Source: Sphingomonadales bacterium
GTDB taxonomy: Bacteria; Pseudomonadota; Alphaproteobacteria; Sphingomonadales; Sphingomonadaceae
Length of the DNA: 56,879 bases
NCBI GenBank assembly: GCA_014763545.1
Contig: JACXVD010000025.1
Span: forward strand, 1-56,879
Direction: 5' to 3'
In this document: piece after piece, positions 42,953 to 53,362 of the stretch
Numbering within the stretch: the first letter of the stretch is position 1
Layout: every line of letters starts with the position of its first letter
Notes under the pieces: generated by a model
Told to the model about the DNA's origin: nothing
The model's input: the letters and a program-made list of their open reading frames with translations, nothing else
Database searches by the model: none
Made by a program: the position numbers and the translations under genes

Positions 42953-45900
42953 TCAGTAATCCTTGCTGACCTTGAGCTGGAGACTGTCGCGCCCGACGGT
43001 CGACACCGATCCCAGCAGCGACAGCCAGCCGGTGATGCGGAATTCCAGATCGGTGGCGCTGTAGCCCTGCCCATCGGTGATCAGTTCGACATAGAGGCGG
43101 CGGGTGATGCTCTTGCCCAGCGCCACGGCAGTTCCCCGGCCCAGCGTGGGATCGGCGCTGACGATCCGCAACCGGTCCAGCCCGATCGCACTGCGCAGCT
43201 TGTTGATCGGATCGAGCCCCGCCCCGCCGCGCAGCGAGGCAACCGCCGCGCCGAGTTGCAGCACGTCGGTCGCCGACAGGTCGGTTACCGATCCCCCGAA
43301 CAGCAACCGCGCGAGGATTTCCTCTTCCGGCAATGAGGGGGTCGAACTGAAGGTGATCTCGGGCTGCAGCGCATTGCCCTGAACCTTGACCGCGACGTCC
43401 ATCCCGCTGCGCGAGGTTTCGGCCACGATGTCCAGCCGGGGATCGATCGGCAGCGTCTCGTCAAAGGCGATGCGGCCGCGCGTCAGGTCGAAGCTGGTCC
43501 CGGCGAAATTGTACTCGCCGCGCACCACTCGCGCCTCGCCCCCGATGCGCGGATCGCTGGTGGTGCCGCGCAGGCGAATGTCGGCGCTCCATTCGCTGTC
43601 CAGTCCCATCCCGTCGACCTCGACCCGGCCCGGCGCGCGCGCATCGATCAGGTAACGCCACGGCGCAGAGGCGGTGTAGCGCGGCGCGATGTCCGCCGGC
43701 TGGTTGATCTCGCGGGTGCGGATGTCGGGCAGCTGCGCGACCTCCGCCGCCGTGCCCAGCTTCCAGCTGGCGCGGTCGACCTGCAATCGCCCGGCGATGG
43801 TGCCGCCGAAGCCGGAGGATACGATCCGCAACGGCCCGGTGACAGTTGCGGTCAGTCCCGCAGCATCGAGCAGCGCCGCCCGGCGGGCCGCCACCTTGAG
43901 GTCGAGCGCCGGGCCACGCCGCGCATTCATCCGCGCCAGGTCGACCCAGCCGCTGCCGCTCACCGTGCCGCCGTTCTTCGTACTGCCGCTGAAGCTGGTG
44001 AGTTGCAGGCGCGATCCGGCGAAGCTGCCCCGCGCCTTCACCCCGCTGATATCCGTCCCCGACAGCCCGCTCCTGATCCGCAGATCGTCGCTGGCGACCG
44101 AGCCGGTTACGCGGGGATCGGCAAGCGATCCGGTGACATTCGCAGCGGCAGAAATCGGCCCGGTCAGGTCGAACGCATCGACCGCGGCGAGACGCCACAG
44201 CGCATCCGCCTCCCCCTTATAACGCAGCTGCCCGGACAGGTCGCCCGCATTCAGCCGCTCGGTCAGCGTACCCAGCCTCGGCATCCCGGTGATCCGCGCC
44301 TGCAGGCGGCCACGCCGCTCGCCATCCTCGTCGATCACCGCGCGGGTTTCCAGCCGGTCGATCCCCAGCTTCGCCACCAGCGCCAGATCCACCGGGCGCG
44401 ACGTAAGCACCAGCCCGCTGCGCGTCAGCCCTTCCACCTTGACCTGCGCGCTGCCGATTGGCGGCGCATTACCGGCCTGGGCATAATCGACGATCCCCGA
44501 AATCGAGCCACCCAGCCCGACATCGGCGTAGAACAGATCGACCAGCGACAGCGGCATTTGCGAGAGATGCACCCGCATATTGGTTGCTTCCCCGCCGAAA
44601 TCGCCCTGCGCCACCACCGCGCCCTTGCCGTAGCTCACTTGTACGGGATCGAGGTGCCAGCCGCCGGCATCGCGCCGCGTGACCACAGCGCGACGCGGCA
44701 TGGTGATTGCCCGCCCGGCGAATTCGCCGCGGGCAATGGCGGCGAATTGATCGGGCTTCACATCGGCGTTGAGTTGCAAGGCAAAGCGGCTGCCGCGGCG
44801 CCCGGCGATGGATGCGGTGACCGTTCCGGCACCGTTGACCAGCTTTGCATTCGCCGCCAGCCTTCCGACGAACAGCTGCCCGTAACCGATCCCCTGCGCC
44901 AGCACATTGCCGGAAATGGTGCTGTTGCCATCGACCAGCAGCCCCTGCGCTTCCAGCTTGCCGGAGGCAATGGTCAGCGGGGTGGCCCCGCCGAACTGCG
45001 CATTGCGCGCATTCAGGGTCGCATCGAAGCCCTGGCCTCCACCCCGCGGCGCAAGCGCGATAGTCCCGTCCAGCCCGCCGCCAGACAGCGCCAGCTGCCC
45101 GCTCGCGGCACCATCGCCCAGTGTCAGCTGCCCCGTCACTGCCGTGTTCGATACATCCAGCCGGTCGATCGAAATGCGCACCGGTGCATCCTTTGGCGCA
45201 TAGAGCTGCAAACTCCCGTCGAACGGCCCGAGCATCGATCCACCCTCAGTGTCGATCGCGAAGCCTTCCTTGGTCGGGGCGATTGCCACCCGCACATCCT
45301 TCAGCCCCGCAGCCGGCAGCGGATCGGCGAATACCAAGGTCGCACGCGGCCCATCGTCCGCCATCGCCGCATCGACGGTGAAGCTGCCATAATCGGCGTG
45401 CTTGCCGCTGCCGACCACACTGGTCTTGCCGCCTTCGACGCGCCCGTCGAGCAGCAGGCTGAGCTTGCTCGCCCCGATGGCGACCTTGTCCAGCAGCAGC
45501 GGCTGCGCTCCGCCGACCCTGAGCCCGCCCTTGAAGGCGATGGCCGGCCCTGCGAGATTGGCCAGCGTATCGTTGGTGACCTGCGGGATGCGCCCCTTGA
45601 AATCGGCATCCAGCTTCCACGCGGCACCGCTGCCGAAGGACAGGACGATATTCGCCCCGCCATCGAGCGTGCCGATATTTTCCAGCACGAAGCGATTGGC
45701 AGCAACCGGCCCGGCCAGCGCATAGCCGCCCTTGTTCGTGTTGCCCGCCAACGCCAGTTGCGCGTTCATCCCGGGGAAGGCGATGTCGATCGCCTTGGAC
45801 CGCAATTCCCCCTTGTTCCAGGTGACGAGCCCCTTCGCCGTGCCACCCACCAATCGTGGGTCGACCGATGTCGTGCCGGTCTCGATCCGCGCGACGGACA

Positions 45901-47110
45901 GCGCGAGCGGCAGCGTCCATCCGCTCTCGCCCGCCCGTGCGACACCGGTCTGCGCCAGTCCGCTGGCGGTCGTGCTTCCGGCAACGAGGCGATCGACCGT
46001 CAGCTTGTGGTCGATCGCCAGCTCGGCAAATTTCCCATCGAGCGTCGCGTCAAGCTTGCCGCCCTCGACCCGCAGCCCGTCGTCGAACAGTGCCGGATCG
46101 ACAAGCCGCGCGGCAAGGCGGAACGAATCGAAACTCTTGCCTGCGAGGTCAACGGCCCCCTCGCCCTCGCCCGAGAGGCCTGGGCTGACGATGGCCGCTG
46201 CCCCGTTGAACACGCTGTTTTCGAGTGTGCCGAGCAATGCCAGCGACACCGCCTTGCCCGCAGCGCGCGCGGGCAGGCCCGTCAGCGTGTCGCCGGGATA
46301 GACCTGCCCGACGATGCGATAGTGCCCCGCGCGATTGCCCAGCTTGAAGGCGGCATAGCGGTCGCTTTCCCGCGTCACCAGCAAGGCGCCGTTCCACCGC
46401 TTCCACGTCCCGTCGCCGACAATCCGGGCGGAATAACCAGCCTTGGCGCCGGTCATCGCGGCAATCGCACCGCCCTTAGGCGCGAGGAATTCCAGCTCCG
46501 CGTCGAATTTGTCGCCATCGGGTTCGGCGTCGAGCAGCAGGTGCAGCCGGTCGCCCGCAGCCACCTTGCCATCCGCCTTCACCCGCGCCCGGCCGCTGCG
46601 GATATCGGCGCTGCCCGAAAGGTCGAGCCGCTGGGCGGTATCGCCCGCAACGCCGCGCGCCAGGGTCAGGTTCTCGACCAGCAATTTGTCCACACGAATA
46701 TCGAAATCGGGCAGGATCGGCGCGTCGGGATCACCCGGCAGCAGGTGCGGCAGCCGCTCCAACGTGCCCCGCCGCGCGGTCAGCTCGCGAATGTCGAGGC
46801 CGCTGGTGAACCAGCTTTGCGGTCGCCAGTCGAGCACCGCCTCGGGAATGATCAGGAAGCGCCCTTCCGGGTCATACACTTCGACGTCGCGCAGCTCGGC
46901 GCGGCCGAACAAATCGCCTTCGATGCGCCCGACTGTAAAGCGCAGGCCCGAAGCGGGGGCGACTTCGGCAATGCGATCGGCGACATAGCGCTTGCCGATG
47001 GGCGAATTGATCAGCAGCGAAGCACCGACGATCAGCGCGACCAGCGCAAGCAACAGCCAGCCCACGCCTTTGGCCAGCCGCATGCGCCACGATGCCCCCG
47101 CGCCCGCCAT
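42953..47110 (-). CDS. tamB: translocation and assembly module protein TamB
   Basis: 1385 residues. Inner-membrane-anchored, periplasm-spanning beta-helical AsmA-like protein that works with TamA in outer-membrane assembly or lipid transport. One N-terminal membrane segment (about residues 14-34). A long beta-strand-rich body follows. The C-terminal TamB domain (DUF490, about 950-1385) has GGEARVVRGEYNFAGTSFDL and ends LYVELITDGQGYSATDLEFR and LGSVSTVGRDSLQLKVSKDY. The start at 47110 shares one base with the tamA stop (TGATG), so tamA and tamB are translationally coupled. Confidence 0.93.
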   Translation of the reverse strand: MAGAGASWRMRLAKGVGWLLLALVALIVGASLLINSPIGKRYVADRIAEVAPASGLRFTVGRIEGDLFGRAELRDVEVYDPEGRFLIIPEAVLDWRPQSWFTSGLDIRELTARRGTLERLPHLLPGDPDAPILPDFDIRVDKLLVENLTLARGVAGDTAQRLDLSGSADIRSGRARVKADGKVAAGDRLHLLLDAEPDGDKFDAELEFLAPKGGAIAAMTGAKAGYSARIVGDGTWKRWNGALLVTRESDRYAAFKLGNRAGHYRIVGQVYPGDTLTGLPARAAGKAVSLALLGTLENSVFNGAAAIVSPGLSGEGEGAVDLAGKSFDSFRLAARLVDPALFDDGLRVEGGKLDATLDGKFAELAIDHKLTVDRLVAGSTTASGLAQTGVARAGESGWTLPLALSVARIETGTTSVDPRLVGGTAKGLVTWNKGELRSKAIDIAFPGMNAQLALAGNTNKGGYALAGPVAANRFVLENIGTLDGGANIVLSFGSGAAWKLDADFKGRIPQVTNDTLANLAGPAIAFKGGLRVGGAQPLLLDKVAIGASKLSLLLDGRVEGGKTSVVGSGKHADYGSFTVDAAMADDGPRATLVFADPLPAAGLKDVRVAIAPTKEGFAIDTEGGSMLGPFDGSLQLYAPKDAPVRISIDRLDVSNTAVTGQLTLGDGAASGQLALSGGGLDGTIALAPRGGGQGFDATLNARNAQFGGATPLTIASGKLEAQGLLVDGNSTISGNVLAQGIGYGQLFVGRLAANAKLVNGAGTVTASIAGRRGSRFALQLNADVKPDQFAAIARGEFAGRAITMPRRAVVTRRDAGGWHLDPVQVSYGKGAVVAQGDFGGEATNMRVHLSQMPLSLVDLFYADVGLGGSISGIVDYAQAGNAPPIGSAQVKVEGLTRSGLVLTSRPVDLALVAKLGIDRLETRAVIDEDGERRGRLQARITGMPRLGTLTERLNAGDLSGQLRYKGEADALWRLAAVDAFDLTGPISAAANVTGSLADPRVTGSVASDDLRIRSGLSGTDISGVKARGSFAGSRLQLTSFSGSTKNGGTVSGSGWVDLARMNARRGPALDLKVAARRAALLDAAGLTATVTGPLRIVSSGFGGTIAGRLQVDRASWKLGTAAEVAQLPDIRTREINQPADIAPRYTASAPWRYLIDARAPGRVEVDGMGLDSEWSADIRLRGTTSDPRIGGEARVVRGEYNFAGTSFDLTRGRIAFDETLPIDPRLDIVAETSRSGMDVAVKVQGNALQPEITFSSTPSLPEEEILARLLFGGSVTDLSATDVLQLGAAVASLRGGAGLDPINKLRSAIGLDRLRIVSADPTLGRGTAVALGKSITRRLYVELITDGQGYSATDLEFRITGWLSLLGSVSTVGRDSLQLKVSKDY

Positions 47111-49293
47111 CAGAAGGCCTGGCCCAACGAGACGTAGACCGCCACCGGGCTGTCGAACATCGGATTGCGGTTGAGTGGCACCCCCACATCGACGCGGATC
47201 GGGCCGAAGCCTGTCTTGTAGCGAATGCCCACGCCGACACCGTAGCTGACATATTGGAGGTCGGGCGTGGCACCCAGCGAGACCGAACCGGCATCGGCAA
47301 AGGGCACGATCTGCAGCGCGCCGTCGAACCAGCCGGTGTTGATCCGCGCTTCCACCGATGCTTCGACCAGCGACAGGCCCCCGGTCGGTTCACCGAAATC
47401 GTTGCGGGGCCCCACCGCCTGGTAGCCATAGCCGCGGACCGAACTGCCGCCGCCGGCATAGAGCCTGCGCGAAGGCGCGATATCAGCAAGCGGCGCGCCC
47501 TGGATCGAGGCGAACCGGACCCGCCCCGCCAGCACCGCGCGCCCGCCGACCGACCGGTAATAGGACGCATCGGCCTGGTTGCGCAGGTAGAAGCTCTCCG
47601 CCCCGCCATTGCGCGACACTTCCGGGGCGAGGAAGCCGGTCAGGCGGAAGCCGCTGGTCGGATCGAGCAGCGAATCCGTGGTGTCGATAGTCGCCCGGCC
47701 GAATACATCGGCGATCAGGTAGGTTTCGCGCGGGCGGGGGATGCCGCCGATCACCCGGTTGCGCTCGTCCGAATAGAGCAATTCGGTGCCGACTTGCCAG
47801 CTGAAGGGCTTCTGGAACAACAGGTTGGATCGCCGCTCGAACGTGCCGCGCAACGTAACCGTGCGTGCCTCCACCGAATCGGTGGTGGTATTGCCGACAT
47901 AGGTTTCGAGCGTGAGGATCTGGTCGCGGCCGCGGAAATTGTTCTTGCGCACGGTCACACCGCCGAGCTGTTCCTGCGTGCCAAGAATGGCATGGACGCG
48001 CAGCGAGCCTTCGTCGGGGAACAGATTGCGATGTTCCCACGCCCCTTCCACCCGGAAGCCTTCCTCGCTGCCGTAGCCGATGGCACCGGAGATGGTGCGT
48101 AGCGGGGCCTTCACCAGTTCGATATCCATCATCACCGAGCCCGGCTGGTCGGCGGTGGGGGCCGCAACTTCGCGCGGGGTGATGGTGACGCTGGAGACGA
48201 GCCCGGTGGCGACAATCGCCCGCCGCAGGTCGAATTCCAGGCTGCGCCGGTACACATCGCCGGGGTGGAAGCGGGCGATAGTCTGCAGATGCCTGGAAGA
48301 CAGGAAATCGGGCAGGCTCGAATTGACGCCCGCGATCACATATTTGCCGCCATGCGTTACCGGCAGTGTGAGGTCGCCCTCCTCGCGGTCGTGGTCGACC
48401 AGCAGCGACGGCCGCCCGATCTTCGCGAAGACGTAGCCGTTCTCGCCCAGCGCCTCGTCGAGGTCGTATTGCTCCTCCACGATCTTGTCGCTCGACAGCG
48501 GATCGCCGGGCTGGATTTCGAACGCCCCGCGCAGCGCAGTGGCATCGGGTGCCTGCATCAGGTCGCCCAGGTCGATTGCGCCGAAGCGGTAGCGCGGCCC
48601 GGGAACGATGTCGAAACGCACGCTCGCCTCGCCGTCGGCCAGCGTCTCGCCCGGCTCGATCGCGCCGACCGAGCGGATTACCTGCGCATCGTAATAGCCA
48701 TAGATCCGCAGCATGGTGCCCAGCAGCGCCTCGTCACGCCGGGCACGGGCGGCAAGGACCGCAATGTTGTCGCCCGCACTGCCCAACTGGTGGAGCGTCG
48801 AAAGCTGTGCGAAGCGGCTGACGAATTCCGACCGCATCGGGAAGGATTCCTCGGCCTGCGGGAAGGCCAGCTCCAGCCCGCCGCCCAGCCGTTCCACCCG
48901 TGCATCGGCCAGCAGCGGCTCGACCGTGTCGTCGTCCTGCGCCAGCTGCACATCGGGGTCGGGCGTCAGAGGCTCGAGCGGCGGCAGGTCGAGCGTGTCG
49001 GGCCATTCGACCGAAAGGTCGGGCATCGCTTCCAGCGGCGCGTCGACATCCACTTCGGTGGCCGGGACATCGGTTTCAGGCTGCGCCTCACCGGTCTCGC
49101 CCTGCTGGTCCTGCGCCCAGGCTTCGGGATCGGCGACGGCGGAATCGGGAATGAGGTCTTCGAGCGATTGCTGCCGATCGCGATTTTGCGCGAGTGCAGG
49201 CGCAGGTATGGCGATAAGCGCCAGCCCCGCCAGCAGCAGCGCCAGCCGATGCCTGCGGTCAGTCGGTGATGCGATACTGGCTGCGGTCGCCAT
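47110..49293 (-). CDS. tamA: outer-membrane assembly factor TamA (Omp85 family)
   Basis: 727 residues. Signal peptide about 15-35 ([19 protein letters not shown]). An unusually long acidic segment follows (about 36-125, rich in Glu, Asp and Pro), then POTRA domains (about 130-390) and a C-terminal Omp85 beta-barrel (about 410-727). Barrel features: [20 protein letters not shown] (the conserved RGY loop motif) and the C-terminal [12 protein letters not shown] with a terminal phenylalanine for BAM recognition. The start at 49293 lies 35 bases inside the upstream bpt gene; it gives the cleanest signal peptide. Confidence 0.9.
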   Translation of the reverse strand: MATAASIASPTDRRHRLALLLAGLALIAIPAPALAQNRDRQQSLEDLIPDSAVADPEAWAQDQQGETGEAQPETDVPATEVDVDAPLEAMPDLSVEWPDTLDLPPLEPLTPDPDVQLAQDDDTVEPLLADARVERLGGGLELAFPQAEESFPMRSEFVSRFAQLSTLHQLGSAGDNIAVLAARARRDEALLGTMLRIYGYYDAQVIRSVGAIEPGETLADGEASVRFDIVPGPRYRFGAIDLGDLMQAPDATALRGAFEIQPGDPLSSDKIVEEQYDLDEALGENGYVFAKIGRPSLLVDHDREEGDLTLPVTHGGKYVIAGVNSSLPDFLSSRHLQTIARFHPGDVYRRSLEFDLRRAIVATGLVSSVTITPREVAAPTADQPGSVMMDIELVKAPLRTISGAIGYGSEEGFRVEGAWEHRNLFPDEGSLRVHAILGTQEQLGGVTVRKNNFRGRDQILTLETYVGNTTTDSVEARTVTLRGTFERRSNLLFQKPFSWQVGTELLYSDERNRVIGGIPRPRETYLIADVFGRATIDTTDSLLDPTSGFRLTGFLAPEVSRNGGAESFYLRNQADASYYRSVGGRAVLAGRVRFASIQGAPLADIAPSRRLYAGGGSSVRGYGYQAVGPRNDFGEPTGGLSLVEASVEARINTGWFDGALQIVPFADAGSVSLGATPDLQYVSYGVGVGIRYKTGFGPIRVDVGVPLNRNPMFDSPVAVYVSLGQAF

Positions 49294-50098
49294 CCTTGGC
49301 AGCCCCGGCTTCGGACCGCTCGCGCCGGCCACTTGCGGCATCGGCGATAAGGCGATCCTGTTCGTCGCGCGAAATGCGCAACCAGCCGTTGCGGGTAAGG
49401 CGTTCGAGCGGGCGATAGCGGATCTTGTACTGCATCCGCGGCGATCCTTCGACCCAATATCCGAGATAGACGAAAGGCAGCCCTTCCGCCGCTGCGCGGC
49501 GGATGTGGTCGAGGATGATATAGTTGCCAAGCCCGGAGCGCGCCTCATGTTCGGGATCGTAGAAGCTGTAGATCATCGACAGCCCATCGCCCTGGCGGTC
49601 GGTCAGGCAAGCCCCCACAAGCCTGCCCGGCATACCGCTTTCGGTGGGTTCCCTGTATTCGGTAACGAAGCTCGACACGGGGGTGTGTTCCACCATGTCT
49701 GCGTAATCGACCTCGTCCATCCCCGCCATGCCCCCGCCGGGGTGGCGCCTGCCGAGATAGCGCTGCAGCAGGTCGAACTGCTCGCTGGTCGCCCAGGGGC
49801 GGCATTCGGTTGCCACCAGATCGCCATTGCGGCGCAGGTTGCGGCGCTGGGCGTTCGAGGGTTCGAATTCCTCCGCCGCCACGCGCACCGAAATGCACGC
49901 CTGGCAATCGGCACAGCTGGGGCGATAGGCGACCGTCTGGCTGCGGCGGAAACCGATGCGGCCAAGCGCCTCGTTCAGTTGGTCGGCATGCGGACCCTTG
50001 AGCTCGGTGAATACCTTGCGTTCGCTCCGGTCCGGCAAATAGGGACACGGTGCGGGGCTCGTCACGAAAAAGCGGGGGAATCGGACCGGGGCCGTCAC
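49259..50098 (-). CDS. bpt: leucyl/arginyl-tRNA--protein transferase (Bpt/Ate family)
   Basis: 279 residues, GTG start. Adds an aminoacyl residue to protein N-termini, feeding the N-degron pathway. The N-terminal cysteine pattern CPYLP (residue ~18) and [13 protein letters not shown] (~57-69) is family-typical. The C-terminal GNAT-like domain has [15 protein letters not shown] and [20 protein letters not shown]. The start at 50098 is supported by GAGGAAAC nine bases upstream; an in-frame ATG at 50167 would add 23 residues. The stop at 49259 overlaps tamA by 35 bases. Bacterial members may transfer leucine instead of arginine. Confidence 0.92.
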   Translation of the reverse strand: MTAPVRFPRFFVTSPAPCPYLPDRSERKVFTELKGPHADQLNEALGRIGFRRSQTVAYRPSCADCQACISVRVAAEEFEPSNAQRRNLRRNGDLVATECRPWATSEQFDLLQRYLGRRHPGGGMAGMDEVDYADMVEHTPVSSFVTEYREPTESGMPGRLVGACLTDRQGDGLSMIYSFYDPEHEARSGLGNYIILDHIRRAAAEGLPFVYLGYWVEGSPRMQYKIRYRPLERLTRNGWLRISRDEQDRLIADAASGRRERSEAGAAKDGDRSQYRITD

Positions 50099-50188
50099 GG
50101 CTCTGATGTTTCCTCTCGCTGGCAAAGAATCGGATCGGGCGACTGAGAGCCTGACTATGCCCGCCAAAGCCCGGCGGTAAAAGTCCCT

Positions 50189-50218
50189 TAACCATCTCTT
50201 GTGGTTTACAAGTGGTTA
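50189..50218. promoter_or_regulatory. AT-rich inverted repeat upstream of bpt
   Basis: TAACCA-tct-CTTGT-ggttt-ACAAG-TGGTTA: arms of 11 bases with a three-base bulge, centred near 50205, about 105 bases upstream of the bpt GTG. It stands out as AT-rich in a GC-rich region and could be an operator or a terminator-like structure. No bound factor is known. Confidence 0.3.
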
Positions 50219-50313
50219 GTTTGCACAACTGAGAAAAGGTAAACGCCTACTTCGGCCCGAAAACGGGACAGGCCGTGCAACAGCCCTTAACCGCGCCGCG
50301 CGCGCCGCCGCGA

Positions 50314-51564
50314 TCAGTTCAATTCGACGCTGCTGACCTGGTAGCCCTTGCCCCGCAGCGCAGCGACCAGCGCGTCCAGTTGGCCGCGGTCGCGCGCCTC
50401 GCATTCGATGTCGGTCACCAGCCCCTTGGCCGGCAGGTTGGTGAAGATGCGCTGATGGTAGATTTCCAGGATATTCACCTGATGCTCGTTGAATTCGCGC
50501 ATCACCTTGAACAGCGCGCCCGGGCGATCCTGCAGCGTGATCCGCAGCCGCGCCAGGCGACCCGACCGCGCCAGGTCGCGCAGCAGCACATTGGCCAGCA
50601 GGCGGGTGTCGATATTGCCCCCGGTCAGCACGATGCCGACATTGCGACCGGCAAAAATCTCGGGATGTTTGGCGACAGCGGCAAGGCCGGCTGCGCCGGC
50701 GCCCTCGACCACCGTCTTTTCGATCTGGAGCAGCAGCGACAGCGCGCTTTCCAGTTCGTTCTCGTCGACCAGCACGATTTCGTCGACCAGCTCGGCGATG
50801 ACCTGCGAGGTGAAGTGCCCCGGTTCCTTGACCGCGATGCCTTCGGCCAGCGTGTCGCCGCCACAGGGCAATTCCTCGCCGCGCAGATGGCCATACATCG
50901 ACGGGTAAAGCTGCGCCTGCACGCCGACCAGCCGGATGTCGGGCTTGATCGCGCGTGCCGCCGTGCCCATCCCCGACAAAAGCCCGCCGCCGCCAATGGG
51001 GATTGCCAGCGTGTCGATCTCGGGCGCGTCGGCCAGCATTTCGAGCGCAACCGTACCCTGCCCCGCCGCGACATTGGGATCATCGAACGGGTGGATGAAG
51101 GTCAGGCCCAGCTGCTTTTCCATGCTGCGTGCGTAGGCATAGGCTTCGTCGAAGGTCTCGCCCTCCAGCACCACCTTGCCGCCGACCTGTTCGGTCTGCA
51201 TCACCTTCACCACCGGCGTGGTCTTGGGCATGACGATGGTCACCGGCACGCCCAGCCGGGTGCCGTGATACGACAGGCCCTGCGCATGATTGCCCGCCGA
51301 AGCCGCGATCACGCCGCGCGCGCGCTGTTCCTCGGGCAGTTGCAGCAGGGCATTGAGCGCTCCGCGTTCCTTGTAGGCGGCGGTGAATTGCTGGTTTTCG
51401 AATTTCAGCCAGATATTCGCCCCGGTGATGGTCGACAGCGTCTTGCTGTACATCGTCGGCGTGTGGACCACCGCGCCGGCAATCCGCCCGGCGGCATCGC
51501 GCACGTCGTCGATCGTCAGCAGCCCATCGGGCAGCGCGGCACTGGCGGTTTGATCCTGGCTCAT
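50314..51564 (-). CDS. ilvA: threonine ammonia-lyase (biosynthetic type, one ACT domain)
   Basis: 416 residues. PLP-dependent deamination of threonine to 2-oxobutyrate, the first step of isoleucine synthesis. PLP lysine K65 in TAAYKERGALN, glycine loop IGGGGLLSG (about 185-193) and SAGNHAQGLSYHG. A single C-terminal ACT-like regulatory domain (about 340-416, ILEIYHQRIFTNLPAKG) suggests allosteric control. The single-ACT form (about 400-420 residues) is shorter than E. coli IlvA (514, two ACT-like). ATG 51564 chosen; longer frame upstream is not conserved. Confidence 0.94.
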   Translation of the reverse strand: MSQDQTASAALPDGLLTIDDVRDAAGRIAGAVVHTPTMYSKTLSTITGANIWLKFENQQFTAAYKERGALNALLQLPEEQRARGVIAASAGNHAQGLSYHGTRLGVPVTIVMPKTTPVVKVMQTEQVGGKVVLEGETFDEAYAYARSMEKQLGLTFIHPFDDPNVAAGQGTVALEMLADAPEIDTLAIPIGGGGLLSGMGTAARAIKPDIRLVGVQAQLYPSMYGHLRGEELPCGGDTLAEGIAVKEPGHFTSQVIAELVDEIVLVDENELESALSLLLQIEKTVVEGAGAAGLAAVAKHPEIFAGRNVGIVLTGGNIDTRLLANVLLRDLARSGRLARLRITLQDRPGALFKVMREFNEHQVNILEIYHQRIFTNLPAKGLVTDIECEARDRGQLDALVAALRGKGYQVSSVELN

Positions 51565-51666
51565 GGCGCAGCGCCCTAGGCCAAAATGGCGCGCGGGGGA
51601 ACATCGCGATTGCCTGCCCGCCGCAAAACTTTGCTTTGCCGCCAAACTGGCTTAATCGCCCCGGAT

Positions 51667-53352
51667 ATGACCAAGCCCCTGCGTCGCGGCGCTGCCCGCC
51701 TTATCGCCACCCTCCTCGCCCTCATCGCCGCATTCCCCGCCCTGCCCGCCATGGCGGATACGCTGGTGGAAAATGTGCAGGGCGTGACCATTGGCGAAAG
51801 TGGCGAACTGGAAAGCTTCACCGGCTTGCTGCTGGGCGACGACGGGCGGGTGAAGGAAGTCTATCACAAGCGCAGCGAGCACCCGAAGAAGGTCGATTAC
51901 CGGGTGGATGGCCAGGGGCGCTATCTCGTGCCGGGCATGATCGACGCGCATTTGCACGTGATGGGGCTGGGCTTCGGCCAGATCACGCTCGATCTCAGCG
52001 ACACCAATTCGCTGCAGGAAGCGCTCGACAAGGTCGCTGCCTGGTCCGCCGCACATCCCAATGCCAAGTGGATCATCGGGCGCGGCTGGAACCAGGAGAA
52101 ATGGGGCCTTGGCCGCTTCCCCACCGCCGCCGAGCTCGACGCGGTGGTCGGCGACCGCCCTGTATGGCTCGAGCGGGTGGATGGCCATGCCGGCTGGGCT
52201 AACAGCGCGGCGATGACGGCGGCTGGCGTCACCGCCGCCACCAAGGACCCGGCTGGTGGCCGCATCGAACGCGTCGGCGGCAAGCCGAGCGGGATTTTCG
52301 TCGACCACGCGACCGCGCTCATCGCCGCCGCCCTGCCCCGCCCCCGCCCCGAAGATCGCGACCTTGCGCTGGCCGAAGCACAGAAGCTGCTGCTGTCCAA
52401 GGGCGTCACCGCAGTGGCCGACATGGGCACCACGATCGAGGACTGGCAGAGCTTCCGCCGCGCAGGCGACGGCGGCTGGCTGCAAATCCGCATCATGAGC
52501 TACGCCGCCGGGCCGGAGAACATGGAACTGATTGGCGGCCCCGGCCCGAGCCCGTGGCTGTATGACGACAAATTGCGGCTGAACGGGGTGAAGCTCTATC
52601 TCGACGGGGCACTGGGTTCGCGCGGGGCGTGGCTCAAGGCGCCCTATGCCGACGATCCGCGCAACAGCGGCCTGCCGCTGCTGACCCCGGCGCAGTTGCG
52701 CAATCTGATGAGCCGCGCGGCGATCGACCATTTCCAGGTGGCGGTGCACGCCATCGGCGATGCCGCCAATGCCGAAGTCCTCTCCGCCGTGGACGAAATG
52801 GCCGACACCTACACCGGCGACCGGCGCTGGCGGATCGAGCATGCCCAGATCGTCGATCCGGCGGATATCGCCATGTTCGGCCAGCATGGCATCATCGCCT
52901 CGATGCAACCGGTCCATGAAACCAGCGACCGGCTGATGGCCGAAGCGCGGCTGGGGCCGGATCGACTGGCGGGCGCCTATGCCTGGCGTTCGATCCGCTC
53001 GACCGGTGCGCATCTTGCCTTCGGCTCCGACGCACCGGTTGAAGCGCCCGAACCGTTTATCGGGATCGCGGCCGCGATCAGCCGCACCGGGCCGGATGGG
53101 CAGCCTTTCGGCGGCTGGCAACCGCAGGAAACGGTCGACCGCACCGCAGCCTTCGCGGGTTACACCTCCGAAGCGGCCTATGCCGGCTTTGCCGACGGGC
53201 GCTTCGGCAAGCTGGTGCCGGGCGAACGCGCCGACTTCCTGCTGATCGACCAGGATCCGCTGCTCGCCAGCCCGGCGCAATTGCGCGCGACGAAAGTGCT
53301 GGAAACCTGGGTGGGCGGAAGGAAAGTGTGGAGCGCCGACGGCTCCAAATAA
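51667..53352 (+). CDS. secreted amidohydrolase, YtcJ-like metal-dependent hydrolase
   Basis: 561 residues. Signal peptide about 1-29 (ending near ALPAMA). Amidohydrolase superfamily barrel: metal-binding DAHLHVMGLGF (about 90-100), HAGWANSAAM, VKLYLDGALGSRGAWL, VAVHAIGDAAN and RIEHAQIVD (about 395). The last catalytic aspartate is in LAFGSDAPVEAPEP (about 455). The YtcJ/formamidase-like group hydrolyses amides or lactones of unknown nature; periplasmic location here suggests a scavenging role. Divergent from ilvA with a 102-base gap. Confidence 0.92.
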   Translation: MTKPLRRGAARLIATLLALIAAFPALPAMADTLVENVQGVTIGESGELESFTGLLLGDDGRVKEVYHKRSEHPKKVDYRVDGQGRYLVPGMIDAHLHVMGLGFGQITLDLSDTNSLQEALDKVAAWSAAHPNAKWIIGRGWNQEKWGLGRFPTAAELDAVVGDRPVWLERVDGHAGWANSAAMTAAGVTAATKDPAGGRIERVGGKPSGIFVDHATALIAAALPRPRPEDRDLALAEAQKLLLSKGVTAVADMGTTIEDWQSFRRAGDGGWLQIRIMSYAAGPENMELIGGPGPSPWLYDDKLRLNGVKLYLDGALGSRGAWLKAPYADDPRNSGLPLLTPAQLRNLMSRAAIDHFQVAVHAIGDAANAEVLSAVDEMADTYTGDRRWRIEHAQIVDPADIAMFGQHGIIASMQPVHETSDRLMAEARLGPDRLAGAYAWRSIRSTGAHLAFGSDAPVEAPEPFIGIAAAISRTGPDGQPFGGWQPQETVDRTAAFAGYTSEAAYAGFADGRFGKLVPGERADFLLIDQDPLLASPAQLRATKVLETWVGGRKVWSADGSK

Positions 53353-53362
53353 GGCACGGCGA

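Noticed and set aside
44003-47137. A 1044-codon open frame on the plus strand opposite tamB
   Set aside because: High-GC codon bias leaves few stops in the antisense frame. The translation is Arg/His/Gln-rich with no domain, and the minus strand encodes a clear, coupled TamB.
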